Below are positions 12,471 to 25,278 of a DNA stretch of 64,000 bases, one piece after another. The position numbers and the translations under genes are program-made. Where the stretch lies: positions 66,543,710 through 66,607,709 of the forward strand of contig RSEF01000003.1 in NCBI GenBank assembly GCA_003993805.1. The letters are read 5' to 3'. Each line of letters starts with the position of its first letter. Positions within the stretch are counted from its first letter, which is position 1. This stretch comes from Himantopus leucocephalus (Eukaryota > Chordata > Aves > Charadriiformes > Recurvirostridae). The notes beneath the pieces are model-generated. The model was not told where the DNA came from and ran no database searches. It saw nothing but the letters and a program-made list of their open reading frames with translations.

Positions 12471-12497
12471 GTTTTGTTTTGTTTTGTTTTGTTTTTT
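12471..12497. repeat. (GTTTT)n microsatellite
   Basis: Five GTTTT units run on into extra Ts. On the minus strand this reads (AAAAC)n, a common product of A-rich retroposon tails, but no retroposon body was recognised beside it. Confidence 0.85.
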
Positions 12498-15400
12498 ATT
12501 TTGGAAACTGAGGTGAAGAGTGTTTATGAAGTGAAATACATCACCAGGACTACTGGAGGTTGTCAACCAACAGTATCTTTTCTCTGTCTCAATAAGGTGC
12601 TGCTGCTGGACTCTGGAGTCTCTTGTTCTGGAGCCCAGCCGGTTCGTAGGTCTGCCCACTGTGTGAGGAAGCATGAAATCATTGACCTTGGTGGCTTGGG
12701 ATCTCCAGCAGCACACTACAACTATGTCTACTCCAGTGAACTAAACAGTGCCAGGAATTGTTCCTGAGCACTGAAACTTGATTGTCCACAAAACAGCAGA
12801 AAAAATCCTGGTAACATTTTTGCCAGAGACAGCTGCTATTTTGCCAAACAATTCTAGCGTATGGTCTGGAAACTAGCATGCCCTACGTGCATTCCCAACA
12901 GGTAAACTGGAGGTAGCTACCCTGCGATGGAGAGTAACAGATCTTTACAATATGGATACAGGTTTTTCCATGCCAGTTGGTTTTAATGCCAGAGAATGGC
13001 CCCAAGAACACTTAATTTACCAGAACACACTTAGCCAGGGAAACCACTGTTCCTGCTCTGCTGGAATCCTATCCATGGTTCAATTACAATTCCTCAAACC
13101 TGGGATGTTTTTGCAAAAGATTTCAGCTTCAGTAAATCAGTATTTTCTCATCGAACTATTTCATCAGAAGACTTCCAAACCACTTTAGCCATTTGTATTT
13201 TCTTACCACAGCCCAGGAAGAGCTTTGAATCATTTAACCCCAAGAACTCACACACAGATGAGGCCATAGAAAGCCAATAGTGAAAGTCAGAGGCAGAATG
13301 AGTACTTTTTGTCTGAATTCAGCTAGTACTCAGCCACTTAATCTTGCTCTAAACATTTTCCTACTAAAAATCTCTACCTTCTCCCCGTAATAGTGGGATG
13401 TGAGAAAACTACTTCCAGGCATAAATAAATGAAAATAGGTGGAATGGAACTTCTTAGGCATTGTTTTGTTAAGGAGTATTTCTAGGGTTCTCATAATTCT
13501 TGTTGCTCTACTTTGACTCCCTTTAATATGTCAACTTCCTTCTAAAGTTGTTATGATAAAGCCTGAGCACAACAGCCAGAAACTTATTCAGATAATACTG
13601 TTCGCACACATAATACAATTTCTTACTCAATTGGAAAGTCCTCTGATTAGGACAGTTAGGGATAATATCTTATGCCATTAAAATTGTAACTTCTCACCAA
13701 CCCATTAGTCAAGCTCTTTTCTGTATTTTTTCCAGAACACAGTCCCTCCTTTTACAGGGTGCTCTTTATGCCTAATAAAGCTTTCTGTTCAACTGTAAAC
13801 AAGTCTGGTGTTTAAAGGAACTGACTTTCAACAACAATTGAAGGTCTCTGCTATTCACAGCACCACTAATTTTTGCGCTGTAAGCTAATATCACTCAAAT
13901 CAACTAATTAGATTCTTACCTGAAGTAGGATGGTATCTGCTAGGGACATTTTTATAGAAACGGTTACCAGCCTTATTATCGGCACTGTCTATAGCATATG
14001 CACAGGGTATTACAATATTCAGCGCAATAACCAATATTCAACTACTTGTCATCCTTAAAAAAACCAGCAGATTATAGGTTCCATTTGTGGTAACGTGGCC
14101 TCAGTTCAGTCTGTGTCTGTGCTTAAAAGGTAACTACACTGAAATAACACATAGGTTTCTCACACTTCTAAAGGAATACAGGAGGTGACTCACATGCTAA
14201 CGGAGCAGATACTATCATCTTTAGTCAGGATGGAGTATTCTGAACCTGAACATAACTGAAGAGAACAAAAACTATGTGGAGTCTCACTGAAAATCTCCTA
14301 AAAGCGTTATTAAGTGCTTCAGTTTTTCCTCAGTGGCATCTAACTTTGAGACTAAACTAAGTCATCTTGGCTAGAATATGGGTATTTGCATGAAGCAAAA
14401 GGCTGAAAGCAAAATTTTCAATCACAGATATGAAGGGTAAATCCTTCCTGCAGGCAGGAAAGTTTCTACAGTTGCTTCCATCATCTATTTGCCAGCTCAG
14501 ACCCAATCTCTTCTAAAGTTTAACTTCATTCTGGTCTCTAACTGTTACTTCAATAGAAGCATTCTCCAAATGTTCTGATTTTACTACATCTATTCTTCCA
14601 CCCACCTCTCTCTATATTTCTGACATCTACAGATGAATTTTCCATTTTGTAGTACCACTGGTATAGAGTGGGCCACAGAAACACTCTGAAGATTGTCTGT
14701 TCAATAATAATTAACCACTTTCTTCTGGCAACCTGGATTTCCTGGCCCAAAACACCCTGTCAGCGCTGAATAAACTATTATTGACTGCAGTCAGCAAACA
14801 AGCACTCCATTGGCATCCTGCAATTACTAAATTTTCTACTGCTATAAAATCTTTAGCACCCCAAGTACTGCCACTGAGGCTCCAAAACTGCCTGTCCAAA
14901 ATGCAATTTTTGTTTTCCTTGCTTTGTTTTTTGGCATTAACCCAGTGAATCCTGAAGCACCTTTTCCACTTTTCGGTAGTTCTGCAGAGTAATAACATTT
15001 CTAATCATATTTTTATATTAGCAAAAACTACATGATGAAGACAATAAAAACCAGCAGAAGGCTGGTTTTGCTTATATGCCGCCTTCTCTATATTTTTTCC
15101 TGAGAGGGACAGAAAAATCTCAACATGCAAAAGGAGAATATGGAGGCAGAATGATAAAGGTCCAGCATAGCTTTCATGGAATGGGGCATAATCAAAAATA
15201 TAAAGGCAATTTTTGGAAAGTGCTGAAAGGAGGGTTGATGCTGTAAGAAAGCAGATGGTCTCTGAGTTGTTTGCCTTGATCTCCATCAGAGAAGCAGAGC
15301 TTTCTACATTTCAACATTTAAATAAGCGAATCTCTACTGAAATAATTGATTCATATTATCATTTTTTTCTCTAACTAGATGACTCTAGAAGATTTGGAGT

Positions 15401-16479
15401 TCTTCGAGTGCTGGTTGAGACAAAAGGGTGTTATACAGAGCTCCCATGTCAAACTTACAGCTTTATAATTTGTCACAACCACAGCATCACTCATAGTCAA
15501 AGGGAAAGCACCATTTGTGATCAGAATTTCAGAAGCCAGCATTTAATCTTCCCTGTTTTGACCCTTCATCATGGTGGACCTAAAGGTGGGCTGTACAAAT
15601 GACTTCCTTTGCCAGACTATCTTTGGACTATAATATATCACATAGTTTGAAGTACAACAACTTCATTCTTTCAGGCATTCCTTATCCCATTCATGTGGTT
15701 CATTTTAGATGGGTTTGGCTGCATCAACGGTCTGCATGGCTGGAATGTAAACAAGGAGGGCTTGGCGGGTGAGGCAGAAGAAGGTGAAGAAGCAAGCTCC
15801 AGAGATTGTGCTGGGTAATATGGAACAGCCCTGATATGATTTTAATTAGAGCACATGCCACAGGATCATTTACTCACAAAAAAATATTCAAGGACTTGTG
15901 GGCTAGAAACCTCTGTTTAGAGGAAACTTCACTGCCCTAGGCTGCTTCAAGATGTCACTACATTAGCTAGACTTAAATATGTGCGGCTCATTCCAGATTC
16001 AGTGCCCCCGAGTCTTTCTGGCATGATAGTCACTGGCATGATACTCAACTCCTGTCACTAATCAACAAGGAAGCTGCTGCAGAGCAGCGCTTGGAGGATA
16101 TTTAGGGAGAACAGATTAAATAAAGTGGAATCAGAGCAGCTTGGTTTCAAATCCAATCTCTTTTGCTAGCTCTTGATGTTACAGCTTGCTGCCTACTTCT
16201 GACCTTCTAAAAGCAAGTTCCTGCCGTAAATGAGGTTAACACTGCTTAATTCAAAAGCACATTGAGCTGAGGAGCTGACACATTAAATAACTCTTAATAA
16301 GGGATATGGAAGGACTTCAAGTTTCCTACCTCTCTGCATAAATTACTACTATTTGTGTTGCGCATAGAAGCCCCAGTCAAGAGTTGTCCCATTACTTCTG
16401 GCATATCAGAAACATGTAACAATAGGCAGCTTTTTCTCTGAAGACCTTACTGAGATGGGAAAAGTGACTAGCAGGCTTC

Positions 16480-16605
16480 TTTTACAGATAAATTAACTCA
16501 GGATCAAGTGACTTGACCAAGGTCACACAAGAATCCCATGGCAGTTCCAAGAACTGAGACCACTTTTCCCCTCCTCCAGCACCATAATCATGAAACCATT
16601 TCACT
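16480..16605 (+). mobile_element. MIR-like ancient SINE
   Basis: The best MIR match in the window. 'tttacagataaattaactc' corresponds to the MIR segment before its conserved core. 'agtgacttgaccaaggtcac' matches the highly conserved aagtgacttgcccaaggtcacac segment almost exactly. This is followed by 'ggcagttccaagaactgag', where MIR has ggcagagc and then a gaaccc stretch, and by a cctccagcacc-like piece. MIR is an old tRNA-derived SINE present at low copy in birds, so this is a molecular fossil. Confidence 0.68.
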
Positions 16606-16784
16606 TTTCTAAGACAGCAGCAACTCAAATGAACTTAGTGAGAGGGAGCGGTGTAAAGGGAATCATCTCATTATGCTGCCAGGGTTTAGAAAATGATGAC
16701 TCTGAAAATAGCAGGCTAGGGAAATGTTTTATTTCTCAAACTCTTAACTAACTCAATACTTCTGAAAAACTTCCAAGTAAGCTT

Positions 16785-16855
16785 TTCTTATCCATATCCC
16801 ACAAATGAAGAGCTAGATTACTCGGAGGTGAAGTGCTTCTGGTGGAACAGGTCTT
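16785..16855 (+). mobile_element. Second MIR-like fragment
   Basis: 'cttatccatatcccacaaat' followed by 'gaggtgaagtgcttctgg' follows the MIR order of ttatccccatttt, acagatgagg and ggtgaagtgacttgcc. It is in the same orientation as the copy 180 bases upstream. It could be an independent insertion or part of a duplicated or interrupted element. The match is short, so confidence is limited. Confidence 0.42.
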
Positions 16856-18911
16856 CACAAACAGAGACCCTAGACACAGGAACTAACAGCGAGTACAGAG
16901 GACCTGAGGAGTAGACGTCGTCTTCCATATAAGCTGATTAAAAGATTGTTTGGAAGGCAGGTTATTATACAGTCTTTAAAACAATTATTTTAACAAGGTC
17001 TTATAATTATTAGGGATGTGACTGCTGCAAAGCACACTCAGAGACTTTTAAAAACAGAACGCACTGATGATACATGGCTTTGTCCTTGGGTCCCTCATGT
17101 ATCCATGTAAACAAAAAGCAGCTCTTTGGAGTTCACTGAGGCCGTGTTCTGGTGAAACTCATGAGAGCGGGATACATACCTGCTATGGCTCTATGCGTAA
17201 CAGACAGTAGCATTTGAAAATAATAACAGTGAAGTAAAAAATACAGCCATCAAATATTCTGTTGTTAAGAGATATGAATCTGTGATGAAATGTACTCTCT
17301 AGCTCTGCTCTAAGTGTTACAGCATTGCTCTTTCAAAAAAACAGAACTGGAAGAAACTGAAAAAGTGACACATGCCGCTTGCCTCACTGAATGTTATTTT
17401 AATACTAATGTGGAAATTTTGCCTTGTGCACAAACACTTTTCTTTAGGGTGGATAAAAAAAAGCCCTCGAAGAATTCTGTATCTATTTCACTGGTGATGA
17501 CAAGTATGTTAATTGCTTGCAGATAACATCTGCTCTAGTGAAATCAAGATGCAGGCTCTCGCTGGACGGCTAGTGCTACACTTTGCGCTTTGTCTAGGAG
17601 GTCTACTGCTCTTTGCTGAAGTTTGAAGGGAGCTGAAGTGCCTTTGAATTTTTTGAGAATCTTCCAGTAACTGAAACCAAATCCGCCAGGAGTCCTGGGT
17701 CATCGCAATGTCTCTCTTTGAGCACAGGACTTACCTTTGAAGCTCAGAGACTTTCACTGACCATGACGCCGAAGTGTGCTCTGGCTGAAACAAGTTCATG
17801 GTGATCTGCCAACAACCCTGCATGAGAGAGCCTCTGATTTCTTTCTGTTTACAGTAGAAGGTGAAGGGCCTCTCCTGCTAGAAAAGCGTGAGCCTGGTAA
17901 ATATAATGTCAGATCTAAGGAGCCCTTATCCTCTACAGACCACATTTACAATTTTACAGTGCGCATATGCAGACCCTGCCATGAAGTTACTTACCAGATG
18001 TGCCTATTGAGTCTGTCAATCACACTGTTGAAGAAGCAGCTCCAGACTGTTACCATTCCCTACTTCCCACCGTGCATTTGCATATGTGTTCTTTAGTAAA
18101 CTTGTAGCTTCCCTAAAATACTTGAATCTAATTAGCTCTCCAACATGAGGAAAAATTCCTGGCAATCTGTTATTGCAATAGCATTTATGAGAGAGCAAGG
18201 GACAAACAACTCCCACTCATCCTTAAGAGCAGACCATTATTAAAATCCTAAAGACACAGTGAATAGCAAGTAGAGGTCAATATGCAACTGCACACTTAAT
18301 AGAGCTTGTTCTGTGCCAGTCGGGTTGCCACCAGGAATAAAGTTCAGCCATATACTGAAGGATGTTGCCAAAAGTTGTACTGCCTAGAAAAAAAAAAGGC
18401 ATTTCTTGTTTTTATTGAATTTATTTCCAAGCTCTTCTGTGTAGGGATAATCAACTGCACAAATATAGGATAGAAAGAAACTGCAAAGCAGCTGAATTGC
18501 AGAACAGGAGCTTATAGTGGACTGTATATATGATCTATCCATGGAGATAAATCTGTATCAGCTCTATCATAGAGCATTAAGTGAACATAACTTAGTGGTG
18601 TTTCCCTATTGTGGCAAAGGGAAATTCTGTTACTAGGCTGTACAAAGAAAGGTAATGCCTATATACCATAGGCTGCGGTTCTTCTGCTTTGTGCGCTGCT
18701 GGCAAGGCTGCACTGGAATTAAACACATTCAGTTCGTGGAGCCTAATTAAAGAAGGTTGTGGATTGACTAGAGTGAGTCCTGAGAACAGCAGCAAGAATG
18801 ATCAGAGGTTTTTAAACATACAGAAATATAGAAGAAATTGTAGTTTTCTACTCCAAAGGAAAAACAACTAGGGGAAACATGATGATTCAAATACATGTAG
18901 AACAGCTATGA
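16856..18911. other. Unique non-coding DNA
   Basis: No gene or recognised repeat. The longest open frame (17776-18096, 106 codons) has no domain and no coding-like pattern. AT-rich low-complexity stretches are present. Confidence 0.55.
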
Positions 18912-19155
18912 AGAGAGAGAGGTAAATACACTGTTCTCCATGTCCGGTAAGGATAAGGCTAGGGGCTGCAAACTAAACTCACAGCAAGGGGAATTTTAGT
19001 CCGAAACCAGAGAAAACTTTCTCACAGAAACAACTGTGAAGCCCTGGAACAAATTGAAAGTTTGTGAAATCTTTATCACTGGCTGTTTTTAAGAAGAGAC
19101 TGAGCATGTTCTTTCTGGTGATGCAACTGCTCCTGTAATGGCTCAAAGAGACGGT
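18912..19155 (+). mobile_element. Ancient CR1 LINE 3' end (ORF2 C-terminus)
   Basis: The sequence follows the CR1 ORF2 C-terminal consensus for over 200 bases: 'ctgttctccatgtcc', 'cagcaaggggaattttag', 'gagaaaactttctcacag', 'ccctggaacaaattg', 'gaaatctttatcactgg' and 'gtttttaagaagagactga'. These encode the region around the aggaaaaactttct and tggaacaggttgcc landmarks shared by all CR1 copies. Numerous substitutions and the missing tail mark an old copy, comparable in age to the one at 9.1 kb. Confidence 0.8.
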
Positions 19156-19544
19156 TTAAAAGGGTTTTCAAAGGTATTGGCAAGCTTTTTTAGTATAACT
19201 TGACAGAACAAGACCCATCCAAGGTAGATGGTCTTTCTTTTTTATAAGGTATTCCTAAAAATTCTAAACAGTGACAGCCTTGAGAGAAGCTGAGCGTCAG
19301 GGTCCCCCCTCATTAAATTGCTGTAGAAATGGCAACATCATTTCTCCTTTTGACCTTGTGTCAGCCAAATTTTGAGATTGTTCTGGCTACACCTTTTCCT
19401 CAAAACAAGCACACCAAGGGGATTTTTAAACTCTAAAGGTAGATTTTATTTGACAACATACTGAAAAAAAGTCACTTTTTGAACAGCAAAAATTTCAATC
19501 TGCTGGGAATGACAAAAATAAAGGCAAAATAAATCTCTCCCCGT
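19156..19544. other. Unique AT-rich flank of the GC-rich patch
   Basis: No gene or repeat recognised. In minus sense, bases near 19446-19460 contain an AATAAA hexamer downstream of the GC-rich block at 19545-20060. That arrangement would suit a transcript 3' end, but this is only suggestive. Confidence 0.4.
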
Positions 19545-20060
19545 CCCCTTGCCTACTGTGCCGTTGCAGGGGGGGCGAGGAAGGGGGGGGGGATCCTTTC
19601 CCCCAGTCTTCTCTCAGCTCAGGAATGTTTAGCGGCTTCCTGGGATGCAATAAATTACACACATTCCCTCGCGTCCCTAGATAAAGTCAGTCTCCTTCCC
19701 GCACTGCTGAGGCGAGGCTGTGCGTCTGCCCACTGCTCCTCTGAGGACCGGCACAGCGCCCACTCATGCTGCTGGCCTCCAGCCACCCCTGCGCTCCTCA
19801 CCCTGGCCCAACACACCCAGCCTTCTCCCCCAGCACAGCTCGGGTCGGTTTGTCTCCAGGGAGAGCTGTCCCCCCACCCACTGAGGCGCCCGTCTGAACC
19901 CCAACAGTGACAACCAGAACCAGGGAACAGGCATCGTTCCTCCCTGCTGTCAAGTGCAGCCCTTTAAAGGAGCACAGTACCTCACATACAGTAAACGAAT
20001 GAAACAGCTCCCATTCGTCACAGCAAGATAAGCCTCCTGGCATCACATCCACTCTCAACA
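19545..20060. other. GC-rich, CpG-containing patch of unknown nature
   Basis: Base composition changes sharply to GC-rich, and roughly a dozen or more CpGs occur within about 400 bases, against very few in the flanks. A minus-strand frame of 86 codons (19798-20058) has no recognised domain. Candidate readings are a small CpG island, an enhancer, a lncRNA exon or an unrecognised LTR. None is demonstrated. Confidence 0.5.
19569..19592 (+). repeat. G-rich run with G-quadruplex potential
   Basis: A run of seven Gs and a run of ten Gs lie within 24 bases (ggggggg, a short spacer, then gggggggggg). Split into triplets they supply more than four G tracts with short loops, the usual pattern for an intramolecular quadruplex. 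Confidence 0.6.
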
Positions 20061-22769
20061 GAAAAAAAAGGCTTTCTGCTATATTTTACCCCTTGGTTTG
20101 TTCTGACACCGTCTTTCTCTTTGGTTTTCTCTAAAGGGAAGCTGGAAATTTTCCCTGCACTGCCCTGCTCTCAGAAGGGACAGAGCTAATGCTTCACAAT
20201 AATCCCGAATTTGCCAAATATTGTAGAGCAGGGATTGTGGAGAGGTGGGACAACGACTGGATCAGTATTTTAGTCCAGGGAGAAACTTTGCATTAAGTCA
20301 TGTGGTGTGACAACATTCCCTTATCTGCAGAAATCCTCCACTTCTCCTCTGTAAGCACTGTTTAAAAGCCTTCTCATGAACAACTGAAGACCTCAGGTCT
20401 CAATGGTATAGGGAATCTCAGCTACAGTTGGAAATTAAAAAGAAAACCAAAACAAATTAAAGATCAAATTAAAATAAAATGAAGGTCAGTACATTAATCA
20501 GAGAGATTTCAGAGGTGGTTAACCAGACAGTTAACAAGGTTTGTCAGCACAGCCTTTCATAAAAAGGCAGTATCAATCATTTCTTACCCTAGAATGCAGC
20601 TCTGGAATTTCTTAGCTGGTTTTGGTACACGATATATTTCACTACTAACTCTGTAATAGCTTAATAATATGAAAATTTCCAGGTTTTACACAGAGGAATG
20701 AAGGATTTCATTTTATTTCGTTCATTATAATGCAGTAGAGTTTCATTTTATTTCACATATTTTAATGCAGTTTCCTAAAATGAATCCCTAAAATTAGGCC
20801 TTTCAGTTTATAGAAAAGAATCCACTTGATTTTGCAGAACTGCTTAGCACCCAGCAATACCTACCGAGGGCATTCAGCATCTGTTGGATACAGAACATTT
20901 ACTTGCCTAACCTTCTGGCCACTTAGAGCCTAAATTAAGGCATCTGCTTCCAAAAATCTTGTAACAGCTGTTATAGGTTCCTTGTTTACCAAAAAAGTCT
21001 TTCCACTTCACTCCACCTGGGGTTTTTTCCTTAACTCTATATGAATACACCTAGCTGCAATCAGATGTTGAAACTACTTTCTCCAATGCTGAGTTTCAAT
21101 TTCTGTAGTTTCAACCATCTGTTTATTCTTTAGGTTATAAAAATAAATGTATTCTTGTTAAAACTTTTGGTTCCCTGACTCCCTTCGTCCCTCCACAACT
21201 TTTAAAAATAAGAAAGGTTCGGTAACCTGATAGATTTATCTATATTCAGGAAGGTTACTCTTATGTACTCCCCAGCACTGGAAAATTTGGAATGTAAAAA
21301 CACATTTCTATATTTGTGTAGCTAACCATACAGTCCTCTGAATGGGGTTTTTTGTTTTGTTTTGATTGTTTACATTATATTGAAACAGAAAAACATGATT
21401 ATATAATTGACATCTGGTGTTATTTTAAACTGATACTCACACTCACACGCCTTGATGCCAGTGTAGCCATTACTAATGTTAAAGGCAAGAGACAATAATA
21501 ACTGTCATGTTGCAAACAAGCCATAAAAAGGCAATATGCTTAGTAAAGATATACTGAAAAAGAACATGCTGGTTTCCATTGAAATACTGTAAATCTCCAA
21601 ATCATTTCATCACTTTCAATTATGTCCTTCCACTTGCTTCTTTGTGACAATCTTATAAGATTGGCAGAAATGCCTTCTGGTTTAGGCTGTTTGGTTTGCG
21701 GGTGGCGGGAGTTGTTGTTGGGTTTTTTTTTCTTGTCTCCTTATCCCTACCTAGATACTGTAGAGATCTCTCACATATATAGCTTATTGACTACCATGAC
21801 CCTAGTCTCTTCATGTAGAAATAACAAAGCTTGTATTTCAGCAGAGCCCTTTTGTGAATTATTCCGCCCTAAGATACCTGTTACTACAGACTAAAATATA
21901 TGCAATGTCATCCATAGCTGGGCAGTCCTCAGTTGAGAGAAGATCCATAGTACACTCTACCATAAGATTAATTGGTCTAATGACTCAGCAGACACAGTTC
22001 ATTTTTGAGGCTTCCTTGCTTTAACACTTTACCCAGAGAAATAACCTTTGAAGGATTTCTCAGCAATCCTTTTGCCAATGTTATCTGTTCACACCTACTG
22101 GAACTCAAAACTAAAGAGCTGGGGGCAAATTACACTTGTTTAAACAGCCAGGAAAGTTAATGCCAAAACCAGAAAGGAAGGATAGGAGGAAGGGAAGGAG
22201 GGAAATACGAAGAAAACATTCTTTTGGGTAAAACTCCTGCAGACTTAGGTTCATAAACTGACCCTTGTGGTATCTGCTTAGAAGGCTGAAAGCAAGACAT
22301 CCCTAGCAGAATTGCCTTGAAGGTCACTTACATGTTTGTCAGGTGTGAAGCCAGAAATCTAAAAGTATTAGTGAGGAAAAAAAAGAAATATAGCAAAGTT
22401 ACAGAGCCTTGCCAGAGATTCTAGTGTGTGCCCACCTTTGTGACAGAGAGTGAAAGCACTTCTGTTTTAAAGCCATGGGATTTAAGAAGGCTCAAGTCTA
22501 CAGCTTGAAGAACCATTTGAAAGGTGGTGAATGCACTGGAATTCTATTTTCCCTTTCATGATTGCCTGACAATATGCCTCTTATTTAAGGAAAACTGCAT
22601 ATTTTGTCAGTTGTTCACTGACAAACTGCTTTACGGATTGTGAAGAAACAATTTGGCAATCATGTTCCCCAAGCCACGCAAAGAAAAGAATAATGCACAA
22701 TTCCCAGCTCATTTATGCTTTCAACCATTCCCTCTTGCCAGAAAGAACAGCCCTAGCCACTTGCTTCAG
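20061..22769. other. Unique AT-rich non-coding DNA
   Basis: No gene recognised. It includes a purine-rich tract of GGAAGGA-type units at about 22171-22205. The open frame at 21622-21894 (90 codons) has no domain. Confidence 0.55.
22171..22205 (+). repeat. Purine-rich GGAA-type tract
   Basis: An almost pure purine stretch built from gaaaggaagg, aggaggaag and ggaaggaggg. It is simple sequence; GGAA repeats can bind ETS-family factors, but no function is shown here. Confidence 0.7.
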
Positions 22770-23800
22770 AAGGAAGTTCCGGGTACCCAGCCCCCTGAGC
22801 TGGAAGGCAGGGATGGGGAACAGAATGAAGCCCCCATAAACCAAGGGGAAATGGTAAGCAACCTGCTACACCACTTAGACTCGCGCAAGTCTATGGGGCC
22901 CGATGGGATCCACCCAAGGGTACTGAGGGAGCTGGCGGAAGCGCTCGCTAAGCCACTTTCCATTATTTATCAGCAGTCCTGGGTAATCAGGGAGGTCCCA
23001 GTTGACTGGAGGCTAGCAAATGTGATGCCCGTCTACAAGAAGAGCTGGAATGAGGATCCAGGGAACTATGAGCCTGTCAGTCTGACCTCGGTGCCAGGGA
23101 AGTTTATGGAGCGGATCATCTTGAGTACCATCACACGTCATGTGATCAGGCTCAGTCAGCATGTGTTTATGAAAGGCAGGTCTTGCTTGACCAACCTGAT
23201 CTCCTTCTATGATAAGGCGGCCCTCTTAGTGGATGAGGGAAAGGCTGTGGATGCTGTTTACCTAGACTTTAATAAAGCCTTTGACACCATTTCCCACAGC
23301 ATTCTCCTGGTAAAACTGGCTGCTCATGGCTTGGATGGCCGTACTCTTCGCCAGGTAAAAAACTGTCTGGATGGCGGTGAATGGATTTAAATCCAGTCGG
23401 TGGCCAGTCACAAGTGGTGTTCCCCAGGGCTCATTACTGGGGCCTGTTCTGTTTAATATCTTTATCAACAATCTGGATGAGGGGATCAAGTGCATCCTCA
23501 GTAAGTTTGCAGATGACACCAATTTGGGCACGAGTGTTGATCTGCTTGAGGGAAGGAAGGCTCTACAGAGGGATCTGGACAGGCTGGATCGATGGGCCAA
23601 GGCCAATGGTAGGAGGTTCAACAAGACCAAGTACCAGATCCTGCCCTTGGGTCACAACAACCCCATGCAGAGCTACAGGCTTGGGGAAGAGTGGCTGGAA
23701 AGCTGTCTGGAGGAAAAGGACCTGGGGGCATTGGTCGACAGCCAGCAGTGCACAGTGTGCCCAGGTGGCCAAGAAGGCCACACTAGAAAGAAAACAGGGA
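22770..23800 (+). mobile_element. CR1 LINE internal fragment with most of the reverse transcriptase domain
   Basis: The frame from 22653 to 23390 enters CR1 sequence at about 22780 (TQPPELEGRDGEQNE) and continues through the fingers and palm: SMGPDGIHPRVLREL, DPGNYEPVSLTSVPGKFME, and the first catalytic aspartate in VYLDFNKAFDT (D at 23265-23267). A small deletion near 23373 shifts the frame. The next frame carries [16 protein letters not shown] (SGVPQGS at 23413-23433) and FADD at 23506-23517, then [11 protein letters not shown] second shift near 23750 ends the match at about 23800. The C-terminal part and 3' tail are missing, unusual for a LINE that normally loses its 5' end. It is a pseudogene with all three catalytic aspartate codons still present. 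Confidence 0.95.
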
Positions 23801-24230
23801 AATTTGTGTCCTACAGTTGTTGTCAAGATGAGGATAGCTGTCTTACCAACCATACCTCAGCTGTTTTACCGTTGGTATTCAAGTCACTTCCATGAGAAGA
23901 TCTTGAGGATTTGGAGGAAGATTTGGTATTTCTTTGAGCAGAGGTGTAGAAACCATCCCCTGTTAAAAGTAACCATTATCAGGAAAGGGAAAACATAAAT
24001 GGAAATGCTCCTGACCTGCCCCAAAAAGTAGCCCACTCAGGTGAGTTTTGGGGAGCAAATAGAGAGCTGAAAAGAACAGCAAAGGGAACTGATTCAACAA
24101 AAACCCAGGATCTTGGAACGCTGAAAATAAAAGAACAAAACAAGAATGGTCAAAGTTAAAATTATTAACAAAGTTCCTCAGTGAAAGTATTGGGGCTGGC
24201 TTTAAGTACTACTTGAATTTATGACCACAA

Positions 24231-24245
24231 TTTTTTTTTTTTTTT
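24231..24245. repeat. T15 homopolymer
   Basis: A run of 15 Ts. On the minus strand it would be an A tail, but no retroposon body is recognisable next to it. Confidence 0.85.
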
Positions 24246-25278
24246 CCACAAAAAAGTGAGTATCACAGTGGAAATTGCTGATGAAAAATGGGAGGCAATG
24301 TCTGGTCACAAGCTGGTTACAATTTATAACAGAAGAATTAAACAATTCAAGATTAGATAAAGAACTGTATGGACTACAGTGAACTACATATCAAATAGAC
24401 AAATGCTTGACTTACACATACACACATATTCCCACTTGGCCTCAACACCATATGACAACGGCTCTGATGAGCGTTCCAATAGGCATATATGCCTGCAAGG
24501 GAGCTCCAAGAAAGTCCCATATACAGTCATACAGGTATCATCTCCTACATGACCACTACCAAGCTCCATCTCGTTTACTTTAAATTGCTTCTTCGTTTCA
24601 ACCCCACTATTTTTATTAGACAGTTCCTCCAAAACTGCAATTGTCATACTTAGAAATAGACTTTTAAGTCTTAGCCTAAGATCTTTCTTGATCAATTTAT
24701 ATCCCGTTTGTCCTTGGGCTCACACTTTGACAATAAGCCTGGGCTTAAACCTTTGCTTGCTTCTTAAAACATACCCAAAGGCTTTCATTAATGCTAAGAA
24801 CTGAGTGAAGCAGAGTTTTTCTGGGGCTGATCCATTAACACTGTATTTAAGGAAGGCCTGAAGAGCTTTCTAGGCACATGGTACTTCATTTTGAGAGTCT
24901 GAGCCCTGATTAACATTTCATTTATGTGGAAACACTGGTGTGATATTACACACAGAAAAAGCTTAGATGCTATTGCCCTGCCCAGGATATGGGTTTATGG
25001 AAAGGGAGTTTTGGGTAGTGCATCTCTGTACCTACGCAAATGCAAACAATTGTGTAACAGCAATACTTGGGCTACTTTATTGTGCTTGTATTGATGAGAC
25101 CAACACAGTGGGTTCCCAGGATAAAAAGCATGGAAATCACATGAAGCTCTCTCCCCGGCTGCCTGGAGCACCTGGGGATGGCTCCCAGCTGAGTGTCAGC
25201 TGAGTAACTGGTCAAATTTGTGTCACCATCAGTAACACAATGCCTGAAGTATTTCACAGATGGTTAGAAGAATCACAC

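Larger units (their letters stand above)
9787..16479. other. Unique AT-rich non-coding DNA
   Basis: No gene or clear mobile element found. Open frames reach about 117 codons (12414-12767) but have no domains, and overlapping frames on the other strand are equally long. Simple repeats at 10356-10391 and 12471-12497 are listed separately. Around 13250-13310 there is a faint MIR-like string (acagatgaggc, then gtcagaggcagaatgag), too weak to annotate. Confidence 0.55.

Noticed and set aside
12414..12767. 117-codon plus-strand frame
   Set aside because: It runs through a GTTTT microsatellite and has an antisense frame of equal length, so it is not supported.
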